Source: Aphidius gifuensis (lineage: Eukaryota; Arthropoda; Insecta; Hymenoptera; Braconidae). From it: a DNA stretch of 64,000 nt. Below, in pieces: positions 26,003 through 36,400 of the stretch. A program made the translations under genes and the position numbers. Below the pieces are notes generated by a model. The model was not told the origin of the DNA and made no database searches. It saw only the letters and a list, made by a program, of their open reading frames with translations. The stretch covers positions 14,410,369 through 14,474,368 of the forward strand of contig NC_057793.1 of assembly GCF_014905175.1 (NCBI RefSeq), written 5' to 3'. Positions within the stretch are counted from its first letter, which is position 1; each line of letters opens with the position of its first letter.

Positions 26003-27079
26003 TGACCTAATTTAACAACGATGAAATTAAAAGGAACACAAGCAAATGTTGAAACATATATGTACACCATGAAAACATAAGAATGTAACAACAATTTCAG
26101 TACTCTTGGCCTTCGAGTACTCCTCCATGACACGAATGCACCGATGAAACAAATATAACCCTGTGCCGATGTACAACAAGACAAGAAGAAAAAAGAAGAA
26201 AAGGAAAAGAGCATTGACCACACCCCTTCAGTCAGCTCGAGATAAAACAGCTGTAAGCATCATAAAATTCCAAAACATACACCCATATACACATGCATGC
26301 CCGGCCTACACATGATATATATATATATGTCCATGCCATGACAAGTCAATGTCACATGAACACATATATATATATGCATACGCACTCAATGCAGTGCACC
26401 CATGTATATATATGCATATACATTTACTCAATAAAAAAAACTACGTCTAGTTTGATGCAGATGGAGATGAAAGGAGAAGTGGAAACGTGATAATATCAAG
26501 TACATTTAATTTATATTTTTTTTATTAAACAACAACATGTTTAGTTTTGTTGTTTTTTTTAATCAAGTGTGTGTCAATATATGTGTAAAAAAAAGAAAAA
26601 TAAATGATGAATATTGACCACATGAACAAGTAATATTTTTGCAAAATATAATGTAGAAAAAAAAAAAAAAAAAACAATGTTAAATTAAATATTTAACTGA
26701 TAAATTATTGGCTCGAATTTTATTATGTAGAAAAAGAATAATAATAACGTATCAAAAATGGTTTTAAATATATACATATGTAATGACTTTAAGTTTGATA
26801 ATAATACATGATTTTACGTGTATATAAAAAAATGATTTTAATTAGAAGAAAAAAAAAAAAAAAAATACTGAATATATCAAAGATAGCAAGTGTAGAGAAT
26901 GTTGTACAAAATTACAAAGTCATTGTTGCTCTGGTGATTTGTGTCTTTTTTTGTTCAGGCACAAAAAAACGATGAACTATTGCCTCGAGACCATCTCGAG
27001 ACAGTAGAGGCTCTAATAACAATGCCAACTGTTGGCTCAATCAACAACAGCAAAAAAAACCCAAATATTTATGTTGTTT
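26003..27079 (-). other. non-coding spacer between gag and pol of the BEL element
   Basis: About 1.08 kb of AT-rich sequence with TATATA runs and poly-A tracts separates gag from pol. Relatives I know of usually have one continuous or adjacent frame here. On the minus strand the spacer starts with GTAAAAAC directly after the gag coding region, ends with TTAAATTAG before GTCAATGGG, and contains a strong pyrimidine tract (TTTTCCTTTTCTTC) near 26,190. It could be an intron or a secondary insertion; no inverted repeats or target duplication are seen. Confidence 0.5.
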
Positions 27080-28510
27080 TTACTTTTTTTTCCGCTGCTG
27101 CTGATGTCGATGTTGGTGCTGGAGCTGTAGTTGGCTTTGATGTTGATGATGGTGTTGGCTCTGTGGCCCTCTTGGACCTGCTCTTGTAGCACAACATGGT
27201 GTGGTGCCTCTGCCCAGGACATCTCCTGCACGTCTGTGATATCTTGCAGTGTGCAACTGCATGAGAGCCCAGGCAGTTGAAACAGATGAATTTTGCCCTT
27301 TTTGTTTTAACAAATTCATCTCTGGCGACAGGTGACATGTCAATGAATTTTTGCACCTCACCAAGTTGTGTGAGTTGCTCTTGCATAGTTCACAATAGTA
27401 TGTGTTAGCTGATGGTGATGCTGTTGCACCATGATGAGTTCGCAATGAACTCTGTGGACTCGGAGATGTATTTAACTGCTCCACCAACTCCAAGGCTCTT
27501 TCCTGAGAAGTCAGATAGCTTCGAAACTCCAACCAGGATGGAGGTTCAGTGGTGTTTGCTATCTTCTTCTCCCAGGAGGCTGCCAAGGAGTTGTGCAATA
27601 ACCTGCTAACTCTATATACAATAATGTCGTCCCAATAATCAACAGGACGACCCAATTTGCGTAGTGCCGCTGATGAATGGTCTACACGAGAGATTATTCG
27701 TGACAACTCTTGAGCACATGGTGCTGACATCTTTAAGTGGTCAAACATATTTGACAACTCTGCTGTTACCAACCTCCTTGGATTACCATAATCTCTCTTT
27801 AGTTTCTCCCAGGCTAAGGAGAAGTTGTCACCAGTAACTGAGATGCCACTGATCTTCTCCTTAGTCCTCTCATCCAGTGCCGATAGCAAATGCCTGAATT
27901 TGGAAATGTCTGATAAACCAGGTCTTTGTATTACGACCTGATCAAACATGTCCGCGAAGCCTAACCACGTAGTGTAATCACCATCAAAAGTTGGTACATC
28001 AAGTGGTGGTAGTTCATTGATGTTTTGAACTACTGCGGCACTGGGTGGTGGTCTTAAGAGAGACAATTTGTCTTTGAGCAGAGCTGAGGTCTCAAAATAG
28101 CCCTCTTCCACCGTGAGGAATTTGTTATTTAACCAGTAAGACCTGGCAGATTGCTCAGCTTCACGATGCTCTCTTGGGAGGTGTAACAGCTGCTGTTGAA
28201 TCAGTTTATGGGCGTCGCTGTACTGCTGATAAATTCGGTCAGTCTCGGAGTCTCTGACCGACAGCTCACTGGCTGAGAAGACCTTCTTCTCCTTGACGCC
28301 ATTAATCACCCAGTTGTAAATACGAATCAAACGCTCACTCAAGATCTGCTGGGAAACGTAGGCGTCACTGAGGCAGTTTCTTATAGCGGTTGCCCGTTGA
28401 TTAGCCAGAAGTTCCTCCGGCGACAAAGCTGCCTTCAATAGAGGTGATTTCACGTCACCAGTGTCGTCCTTAGATGACCCTGGTTGACCTTCTGGATCTT
28501 GCTGCGCCAT
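27080..28510 (-). pseudogene. gag: BEL/Pao gag, frameshifted near its 3' end
   Basis: The main frame starts MAQQDPEGQPG at 28,510. It holds a DUF1759-type capsid-like domain at about residues 165-330, including PTFDGDYTTWLGF and KFRHLLSALDERTKEKI. Near position 27,345 the frame slips. The nucleic-acid-binding zinc knuckles (CFNCLGSHAVAHC, then CRRCPGQRHHTMLC) are encoded in the neighbouring frame, open from 27,386 to 27,069. The original frame continues as a low-complexity tail rich in Gln and His. The simplest reading is a single-base change that separates the knuckles from the capsid. A programmed frameshift is less likely, because the slip site is not a typical slippery sequence. Gag forms the particle that packages the element's RNA. 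Confidence 0.85.
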
Positions 28511-29186
28511 AACCTTAAATATATTGAAAAAAAATTACTCATTTGTTACTATACATTATTTTACAGTAACCCTTAATTTTTGACCAATATATTACTACAT
28601 CCCAACCACTCATACTCTTATCATTCAGGATCACACAGAACAAATGACAAAAATAGTTGGATGTTGGATATTTAACTGGATGACATGGGTTGCATTTTTA
28701 ACACACATCGTGAGCATCACGTTTAACCTCGAAAAAGACTAGACAAAACGACCGTGTGGAAGAAAAAAAAATAACTATACTTTTCCCTCTCTCTCATTCT
28801 CTCACACTCTCTCTTTTTTTTTTTTTTTTCCAAGCAGCATGATTAATATTTTTTTTTTTCTCAAGTTTTGACCATGCGGTCTCGCTAAGCTAAAACCACA
28901 CCGGAAGTTGTCGCGTGGAGAATGAAAAAAAATCTCTCGATTATAAAAAATGATATCTATCCACCCTGGATACTTGTTCCTTTTTTTAGCAACAAGATAA
29001 GATATCATTTCATCACCACCTCGTGGTGATGTGCTTTTTTTTTTTTTCATTCCCCATGAGGTCACTCAACACTCTTAAATTTTACCTCGTGATGCTCCGA
29101 TTTACACTCACAATAACTCAAAAATTACACACTCAATTTTCACTTGTTTTATATCACCATTTTGGGAACACATTGAATTTAATTTT
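28511..29186 (-). other. 5' untranslated leader of the BEL element
   Basis: AT-rich leader between the primer-binding site and the gag start. It contains T- and CT-rich tracts (about 28,770-28,860) and no long frame. Confidence 0.7.
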
Positions 29187-29201
29187 GCTCGAGAAGGACC
29201 A
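29187..29201 (-). promoter_or_regulatory. primer-binding site of the BEL element
   Basis: Two bases inside the 5' LTR the minus strand reads TGGTCCTTCTCGAGC. It starts with TGG as expected for pairing with the CCA end of a tRNA. The tRNA species cannot be named from memory alone. Confidence 0.6.
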
Positions 29202-29203
29202 AA

Positions 29204-29707
29204 TGTTTGCGCCAGGATGTGGACTGTATAAAGGGATGAAATAAATGTGACAGGAAATGATGAACTTGTGGTTAAATAATAGCGTGTATTTAATAGGGAA
29301 AAACATATACGAAAAGGGTGATATTACTCAATAAATATACTCTGCAAAAGGTTGTATACCTTTGGCCCAACGTGAAAATAACTCAAAATTAATTATACTT
29401 GGTGTGTATCACCAGGTATAAATTGGATGAAAAATAATGTGGTGTGTAATGTAGAATAACCAAAACGCAAGTGACTCCAGAACGCTGCTTGGAGACTTGC
29501 TTGATGTTGAACTCGAAGTTGGCCGGAGATCCTCGATGATGAACGAGAGACTCGAATAGTTACGACAACGTACGGTGTAAGCCGAGCGTTGTTGTGACGA
29601 CATGAGAGTTTCTCTAGTGTGCGCTGATTGGACAGGGAATAACAGAGATGCGCAGTGGTTACTGGTCATCTCTGTGACGACACACATTAGAGGAGCTCGC
29701 GTGAACA
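29204..29707 (-). repeat. 5' LTR of the BEL/Pao element
   Basis: 504 bp with TGTT...AACA ends. It differs from the 3' LTR by a few substitutions and one 1-base insertion. The ATTTA duplication adjoins at 29,708-29,712. Confidence 0.93.
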
Positions 29708-30000
29708 ATTTACGTATTTTTTTTAACTGATATTGGTATACTACTAGGTATTGTTAATATAACTTTTTGTAGCTCAAGAAGTGGTAAACTCAGATCACGA
29801 AATGAACCCATAAGTTTTTCAATCAATTCACGTAATCTTGGCGATCAATATGGATCTGATAGACAATAACCAGCTGATGTATTTTTCTAATGCACGATAT
29901 TTTTGATGTAAAGCATTTAGTTTTTTTGGTATTGCTAATGATATTGGTGATGAAAATGGTCCAGTATATTCTTGTGTTTGTGTACATTGTTTTCTCATCA
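29708..30000 (-). pseudogene. acetyl-CoA carboxylase pseudogene, 5' part
   Basis: The minus strand reads QEYTGPF, then KKLNALHQKYRALEKYIS, and after a frame slip SAGYCLSDPY, PRLRELIEKLMGSFRDLS and LPLLELQKVI. This is the region of acetyl-CoA carboxylase just after the biotin-carrier domain. There is an in-frame stop after SDPY and an extra A in an A-run just before the BEL insertion. With the BEL element and one ATTTA removed, the reading continues into KLLTLYERK at 21,461, as in real carboxylases. Upstream (30,000-30,150) the similarity fades. A GTAAGC after ACAG near 30,145 could be an old splice donor, which would argue for a DNA-level copy over a processed transcript. Confidence 0.75.
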
Positions 30001-30254
30001 TATTTAACTTATTGATTAATTTTTTTTTGATGATTTCAAATTATCTCTCATTAATTGTGATGAATAATTATTTTTAATTGAATCTATAATGTTTCAATTG
30101 AAATAGTTTACATTAAAAGAGAAGTATAGCTTACCTGTATATTTGTCTGATGTTCAATCAGATAATTCAATCTATCGTAGTCAAGGAAATGAACAGTAAA
30201 TAGGAAAAAACAAAAGATATTTATATAAATAAATTAATAAATTAATTATAATTG

Positions 30255-30334
30255 ACTACCTTCATTGCGTTACTTTCGTTGCATCCATCTTTTGTTTTTT
30301 TTTTTAACTACCCATTCTAAAGAAGTTTCACTTC
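30255..30334 (-). repeat. boundary motif site 2 with exon-like block
   Basis: The minus strand reads GAAGTGAAACTTCTTTA, GAATGGGTAGT, an A-run, then ATGGATGCAACG and AAAGTAACG. The same block occurs on the plus strand at 47,948-48,026, where it ends in a good splice donor (AAGGTAAGT). Here the donor has decayed to GGTAGTC. It lies upstream of the ACC pseudogene in the same direction. Confidence 0.55.
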
Positions 30335-30850
30335 AATAAACGTTTAATATTAAAACCAAGAATTCTGTTTATCGAAATATCAAATATTAGAAAAATATTA
30401 GATGTAAAATAGTGATTTACAAAATGGTTTCGCATAATATCTGCACACAATTTGATCTGGACGTACCCTATACATCTGCCGTACTTTATCCGTATGTACA
30501 CCGTGCTCTATCCATACATATTCCGTACCTTATCTGTACGTATGCTGTACTTAGAAAGAATGAATTTATAAGCGGAAAAAGTTGCTTTGCAGAAAAATAG
30601 ATATTTATTTATTTTATTTTTTTTTTCTTCTCATTGAAAATGGCAATTACCATGAAAATTGCCGCATTTGTAGATACCCAAGTGGAAAAAATATATTTAA
30701 TTTATATTTAATGGAAATATAAATTAAATTTAATGGATATACAGTTTTGGACATACTAAAAGTAAATTTAGAAAAAATTTAGAAAAGATTTAGAACAAAT
30801 ATAAATCAAATTTAGAATATGTTCATGTTTGGACATACTAAAATTAAACT

Positions 30851-31397
30851 TTTTCTAAATTTTTTCTTAATTAGTGTTCCGTAGGACACTTATGTTTTCG
30901 CTTTTCTGTGACTTTTTGTTATTTTAAGATAAAACGAGAAGTCCTGAATCGAATTGGCTTGTGAGATGCTCATTTTCTTTATTTTTTTTAGCCAAAAGCA
31001 ATGGTCATATTTATTTCCAATTTTGGGGCCTTATTGGATTTAATATGCCCATTTTTGGACATGGCCCAATTCCAAATATTGACGGATCAATTCCGGTAAT
31101 GTTTTAATCGACGACGCTTCATAACTTTTCTAAATTTTTTCTTAATTAGTGTTCCGTAGGACACTTATGTTTTCGCTTTTCTGTGACTTTTTGTTATTTT
31201 AAGATAAAACGAGAAGTCCTGAATCGAATTGGCTTGTGAGATGCTCATTTTCTTTATTTTTTTTAGCCAAAAGCAATGGTCATATTTATTTCCAATTTTG
31301 GGGCCTTATTGGATTTAATATGCCCATTTTTGGACATGGCCCAATTCCAAATATTGACGGATCAATTCCGGTAATGTTTTAATCGACGACGCTTCAT
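30851..31397. repeat. perfect 275-bp tandem duplication
   Basis: Units start at 30,851 and 31,126 and appear identical base for base where I compared them, including GTTCCGTAGGACACTTATG and the segment up to CGACGACGCTTCAT. Identity in such AT-rich DNA implies a recent duplication or an assembly effect. Confidence 0.8.
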
Positions 31398-32640
31398 CTG
31401 TTGACTCTACGATATTTTTTTTTAATTTTTCGGTCGTTTATTTTTTTTTTTATTCAACGATATGTAGTGTCACAAATTGGTTTTTCGCGATATTTTTTGA
31501 ACCGTTCAACCGAATTAGTCGATGTTAAAACAAATTTAGGTTTTTTTTTTTTTCCAAAAACAGACATGATATTTTTTTTCACTTTTTGGGCCTTATTAGA
31601 TTTAATATGCTCATTTTTGGACATTGCCCAATTCCAAATATTGACCGATCAATTTCGGCAATGTTTTAATCAACGACGCTTCATCTGTAGACTCTACGAT
31701 ATTTTTTTCAAATTTTTCGGTCGTTTATTTTTTTTTTTATTCAACGATATGTAGTGTCACAAACTGTTTCTTTACAATATTTTTTGAACCGCTGAACCGA
31801 ATTAGTCGATGTTATAACAAATTTAGGTTTTTTTTTTTTTCCAAAAACAGATATGATATTTTTTTTTACTTTTTGGGCTTTATTAGATTTAATATGCCCA
31901 TCTTTGGACATGGCCCAATTCCAAATATTAACCGATCAATTCCGGCAATGTTTTAAGTGACGACGCTTCATCTGTTGACTTTATGATATTTTTTTTTAAT
32001 TTTTCGGTCGTTTATTTTTTTTTTTATTCAACGATATGTAGTGTCACAAATTGTTTTTTCGCGATTTTTTTTGAACCGCTGAACCGAGTTAGTCGATGTT
32101 AAAACAAATTTAGGTTTTTTTTTTTTTCCAAAAACAGATATGATATTTTTTTTTACTTTTTGGGCCTCATTAAATTTAATATGCCCATTTTTTGACATGG
32201 CCCAATTCCAAATATTGACCGATCAATTCCGGCAATGTTTTAAGTGACGACGCTTCATCTGTTGACTTTACGATATTTTTTTTTAATTTTTCGGTCGTTT
32301 ATTTTTTCTTTTATTCAACGATATGTAGTGTCACAAATTGTTTTTTCGCGATTTTTTTTGAACCGCTGAACCGAGTTAGTCGATGTTAAAACAAATTTAG
32401 GTTTTTTTTTTTTCCAAAAACAGATATGATATTTTTTTTTACTTTTTGGGCCTTATTAGATTCAATATGCCCATTTTTGGACATGGCGCAATTCCAAATA
32501 TTGACCGATCAATTCCGGCAATGTTTTAATCGACGACGCTCCGTCTGTAGACTCTACGATATTTTTTTCAAATTTTTCGGTCGTTTATTTTTTTTTTCAT
32601 TTAACTATATGTAGTGTCACAAACTGTTTTTTTACAATAT
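31398..32640. repeat. tandem array of ~287-bp units
   Basis: Units start at 31,398, 31,685, 31,972, 32,259 and 32,545 (partial). Each has CTGTTGACTCTACGATA, TTCGGTCGTTTATT and ATATGTAGTGTCACAAA. The second halves of these units resemble the end of the 275-bp units (GGCCTTATTNGATTTAATATG). Confidence 0.85.
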
Positions 32641-33479
32641 TTTTGTAAACAGCAAGAAAAAAAATGAAAAATCCTACGGAACACTTGGGGTGCACCTCGG
32701 GGAACTTGACTTTTTTTTTTTTTGTTTTTTGTAAATTTTTTTTAAATTTAATTTTCGTATGTTCAAAACTGTATATATTTTAAATTTAGTCTATATTTTT
32801 TCTAAATCTTTTCTTAATTTTTTCTAAATTTAATTTTAGTATGTCCAAAACTGTATATATTTTAAATTTAATTCATATTTTTTCTGAATTTTTTCTAAAT
32901 ATAAAATAAATATATTTCATATTTCCAATAAATATATTTTTTTCACTTGGGTAATGAAAAAAATTCATAGCCTGCCGTATTTTATCTGGACTTACTCTAT
33001 ACATCTCTATCTGTATGTACGCCGTACTCTATCCACACATGTGCCGTACCTTATCCGTACGTATGCCGTACTTAAAATAAGAAATCCATTTAAAAACCAA
33101 CAAAGCTATTTTTCGGAACAATAGATATTTGAATTTTTTTTTTTCGGTGTGTTATGCTCCCGTTCTTTATTTTTACTCAGGATAAATAAATGTTTAATTT
33201 TAAATCCAAGAAAACTGCTTACCAAGATATTAAATATTGATTTATTTCTGCCGTACTTCAATTGAACGTATCCTGTATTGAGAGAGAAATAAATTTAAAA
33301 ACCAAAATAAAACTATTCAATTTAAAAGTAATTTGACATTCAATTAGAGATCAACAGTTGTATTATATAGTAAGTAAGATTTTTGTTTTAACACTATTAA
33401 TATGCTATACTTTTTCCGTATAATCGCCGTACGTCAAAAATTTTTTTTCTTTGTACTTGTAAACATACTAATGATTTTA

Positions 33480-36400
33480 ATTTTTTTTTTTTGCTTTCGT
33501 AGAACGCATTTGAAATGCAAAATTTTCGCACAATATCTTTAGATAATTATAATTTACATATGAATAAATTTTTTTTTTGTATATTTTTTTCAAAATAACG
33601 ATACAATATCGTTTCTCTGATAAAACAACAAAAGTTCATCTATTGAAAAAAAAGGATTTTTTTCTTAAGATTCGTACCTTATTTACTCGTATACTTGATA
33701 AATAAATAAATATGATATGATAATAAAAAAATCGTATACAAATTTTTTATTTTTTTTTTTCCTCACAGGGTCTCGTTTACTGTATTACTTGTAGTTTCTT
33801 TGTTCTCAAAGATTATACAAGTTGTCTTATTTCATATTTTTGACCTTCAACGAATCTTGTTTATTCTAGTACATTCCTTAGATTTTTTACATCTAAATAT
33901 ATCGGTTTGACAGTTTGTAATGAGGAAAAAAAAGGTACGAAGTAGGATTCGAACTCATGACTCGATAATTTTTTTTCCATTAAACTTTTCAACATATGAA
34001 TTTTTTTTTTTTTTTGGTAAAACGTATTCAAAACGCAAAATTGTCGCACAATATCTGTAGATAATTATAATTTACATATAAAAAGAATTTTTGATGAATA
34101 ATTTTTTTGTATTAAAGACATGATATCGTCTGTCTTTCTCAAAGAATAAAGCTTTGAGAACGCCCATTACAATAATAAAATAATATATTCATACGTTCAA
34201 GGCTCTCCACAATTTTTTTTGAACAAATAAAGCTTTAAGAATGTCCAATAAAGCAATAATATAGTCAATATTCGATAAAGCAAAAATATATTCAGACGAT
34301 CTCGGCCTGTCAAGATTCTTTTATTAGGAATGAAGCTTTAAAAACGCTCTCTACAATAGAGAAAATTACATATTAAGGATTTTGAGGCCTTCTGAAATTC
34401 GTTCAAATTGAGACCTTTGCAGCCTGCCAATATCAAATTTTTAGAGATTAACGTTTAAGAACGCTCTCAACAATAAAAAAAAAACATATTCAGGCATTTG
34501 AGGCCTTTGAAAGTTCTTTACCCAGAAATTAAGCTTTAAGAACGCCCTCTACATCAGAAAAAAAAATATATATTGAGGTTTTCGAGGCATCTTAAAATTT
34601 GATTCCAAGGAATAAAGCTTCAAGTACTCCCTATACAATAGAAAAAAAATATATTTAGACGTTATAGGCCTTTCAATATCCAATTGCAATGATCAAAATC
34701 CTAAAAGTGTCCCCTACAATTTCACAAAACAATGATCGACACGCTTTTAGCCTGCCAATTTCAGATTTTCAGAGATTAAGGTTTAAGAACGACCTATACA
34801 CTAGTAAAAAGATATGTTCTGAAGTTCTAAGCCTGCCAATATTCTTTATCTAGATATAAAGTTTCAAAAACGCCCGCTACAATAAAAAAAAAAAAAATCT
34901 AGTCTTTCGAGGCCTTCCAAAGTTTGTTTTTAAAAGTAAGGCTTCGAAAACGCCCTTTACAATAAAACAAAAATATATTCAGACGTTTACGGCCTGTCAA
35001 TATTCTTTCATAAGGGATAAAGTTTCGAGAACGCCCTCTAAATTAGAAAAAAAATTCTATTTAGGCTTTCGAGGCCTCCTAGAATTTACTGTCAAAGAAC
35101 ATTCGAAATGCCGAATTCTCGCACAATATCTATAGATAATTATAATTTACATACAAATAAATTTTTTTTTTTGTTAATTCTTTACTTATGAAAGATAAAT
35201 TATTGTTCGTCTAATAGAAGAAAGTATGTATGTTTATTGAAATAAGAGATGGAGTAAAAAAACATGATGCTCAAAGTAGGATTCGAACTCATGTTTCAGT
35301 GATTATACTTTACTTACGAATGCAATCTTTCGAATATTCGATTTTTCTGCCTCTTCATTCCATAAAGTTAGTTCAATCTAAAATATATTTCCTTTGGTAA
35401 ATTTATTATCTTTGTTTAGTTTAATCAAACTTTTTTTCATTTAAATTTTATTTTACTTCATAATCACTGTCGTCTGCTAATGTTATTGTTCTTTATTTTA
35501 ATAACCGTCCTGACATTGCATATATAAATTCCACTTTATTTATTGCTATTATGATTGCGATGATATCTAAATAATGTCATTATTATTATTGAATAGTTTT
35601 CTTTTTTTTTTTCCGCTGAAATTATTTTGCCTGCAAATGAATTAATTGGTAGATGTACAATTTCTTGTATTTTTTTAATCTCGAAATTAAATTTTGGTAA
35701 TTTTCATTTTCCTTATCGTCATCGAATTTTATATTAGCTTCTACTGGTATGATTATTTCTTTATTATTTATTGATGGGTATTGTTCATTAATTTTTTTTC
35801 ACTAATCCTCCAGTGATCGTATATATTTTGTTCAACTTGAATATTTAATAATTTATCATGTTAATAATTTTTTTTAAATCTTTTTGTTGAAAAATCTCGT
35901 TGTTAAATATGATTTTTCCATGATATTTTGCTATACTTTTCTTTTTTGTTTACTCATATTTTTCTAATATTTTCCTATAATTATCGTATTTTTCTTTATA
36001 TTCAGTGATTTTTCTATATTTTCGTTTATTCGTTTATATATTCTTTATTTTTCTATATTTTTCTTTATTTTCCATATTCATCTTGTTTAGATTAATTAAG
36101 GGACTTAGAAATTTTTTTTGGGGGGGGCATAATTGATATCCCTTATTTATCATTTTTTTCTTTATATTCAGTTTTTTTTCTATATTTTCCTTTATATTTA
36201 CCGATTTTTCTTTGATATTTTCCTATATTCTCCTTTATATTTACTGATATTTTCCCATATTTATCGTTTTTTTCTTTATATTCAGTCACTTTTCTATATT
36301 TTTCTTTATATTTACTGATATTTTCCCATATTTAGCTTTTTTTTCTTTATATTCAGTGACTTTTCTATATTTTTCTTTATATTTTCCATATATATTGTAT

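Larger units (their letters stand above)
21462..29707 (-). mobile_element. complete BEL/Pao LTR retrotransposon
   Basis: An 8,246-bp element on the minus strand, with a 504-bp 5' LTR (29,204-29,707), a primer-binding site, gag, a non-coding spacer, an intact 1,340-codon pol, a purine tract and a 503-bp 3' LTR (21,462-21,964). The LTRs begin TGTT and end AACA and differ at only about six positions. ATTTA is duplicated at 21,457-21,461 and 29,708-29,712, the 5-bp footprint expected of a BEL/Pao integrase. It is inserted into an acetyl-CoA carboxylase pseudogene. The near-identical LTRs and open pol imply recent insertion, but gag carries a frameshift, so this copy is probably not autonomous. 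Confidence 0.93.
30677..32951. mobile_element. 2.3-kb TIR element with TA duplication and internal satellites
   Basis: Ends are inverted repeats of roughly 190 bp beginning CCCAAGTGGAAAAAATATAT and sharing CAGTTTTGGACATACTAAAA further in. TA flanks both sides (30,675-30,676 and 32,952-32,953). Removing the element restores the GTACGG repeat, as judged from other copies. TA duplication suggests Tc1/mariner-type mobilisation. There is no transposase. The interior is all tandem repeats: two 275-bp units and then units of about 287 bp. Confidence 0.75.
30335..33480 (-). repeat. GTACGG-motif repeat, copy 2 (reverse orientation), interrupted
   Basis: GCCGTACTTTATCCGTA-type words occur at 30,460-30,560 and again at 32,965-33,080 and 33,250-33,430. 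The TA-flanked element at 30,677-32,951 splits the copy. The left edge, AATAAACGTTTAATATTAAA, matches 19,438-19,460 in the same orientation. Confidence 0.5.

Noticed and set aside
26290..26490. Frame with repeated HIYIYMHTH-type residues in the BEL spacer
   Set aside because: It is the translation of ATATAT/CACATG simple sequence on the strand opposite to the element's genes.
21666..29708. Identical 99-residue frames at 21,666-21,965 and 29,409-29,708
   Set aside because: They are the same stretch of the two LTRs of the BEL element; identity reflects the LTR pair, not selection on a protein.
35990..36400. Apparent repeat array of TTTTTCTTTATATT words that might be a CRISPR-like array
   Set aside because: Spacers are not unique, repeats are degenerate and low in complexity, and the setting is eukaryotic.
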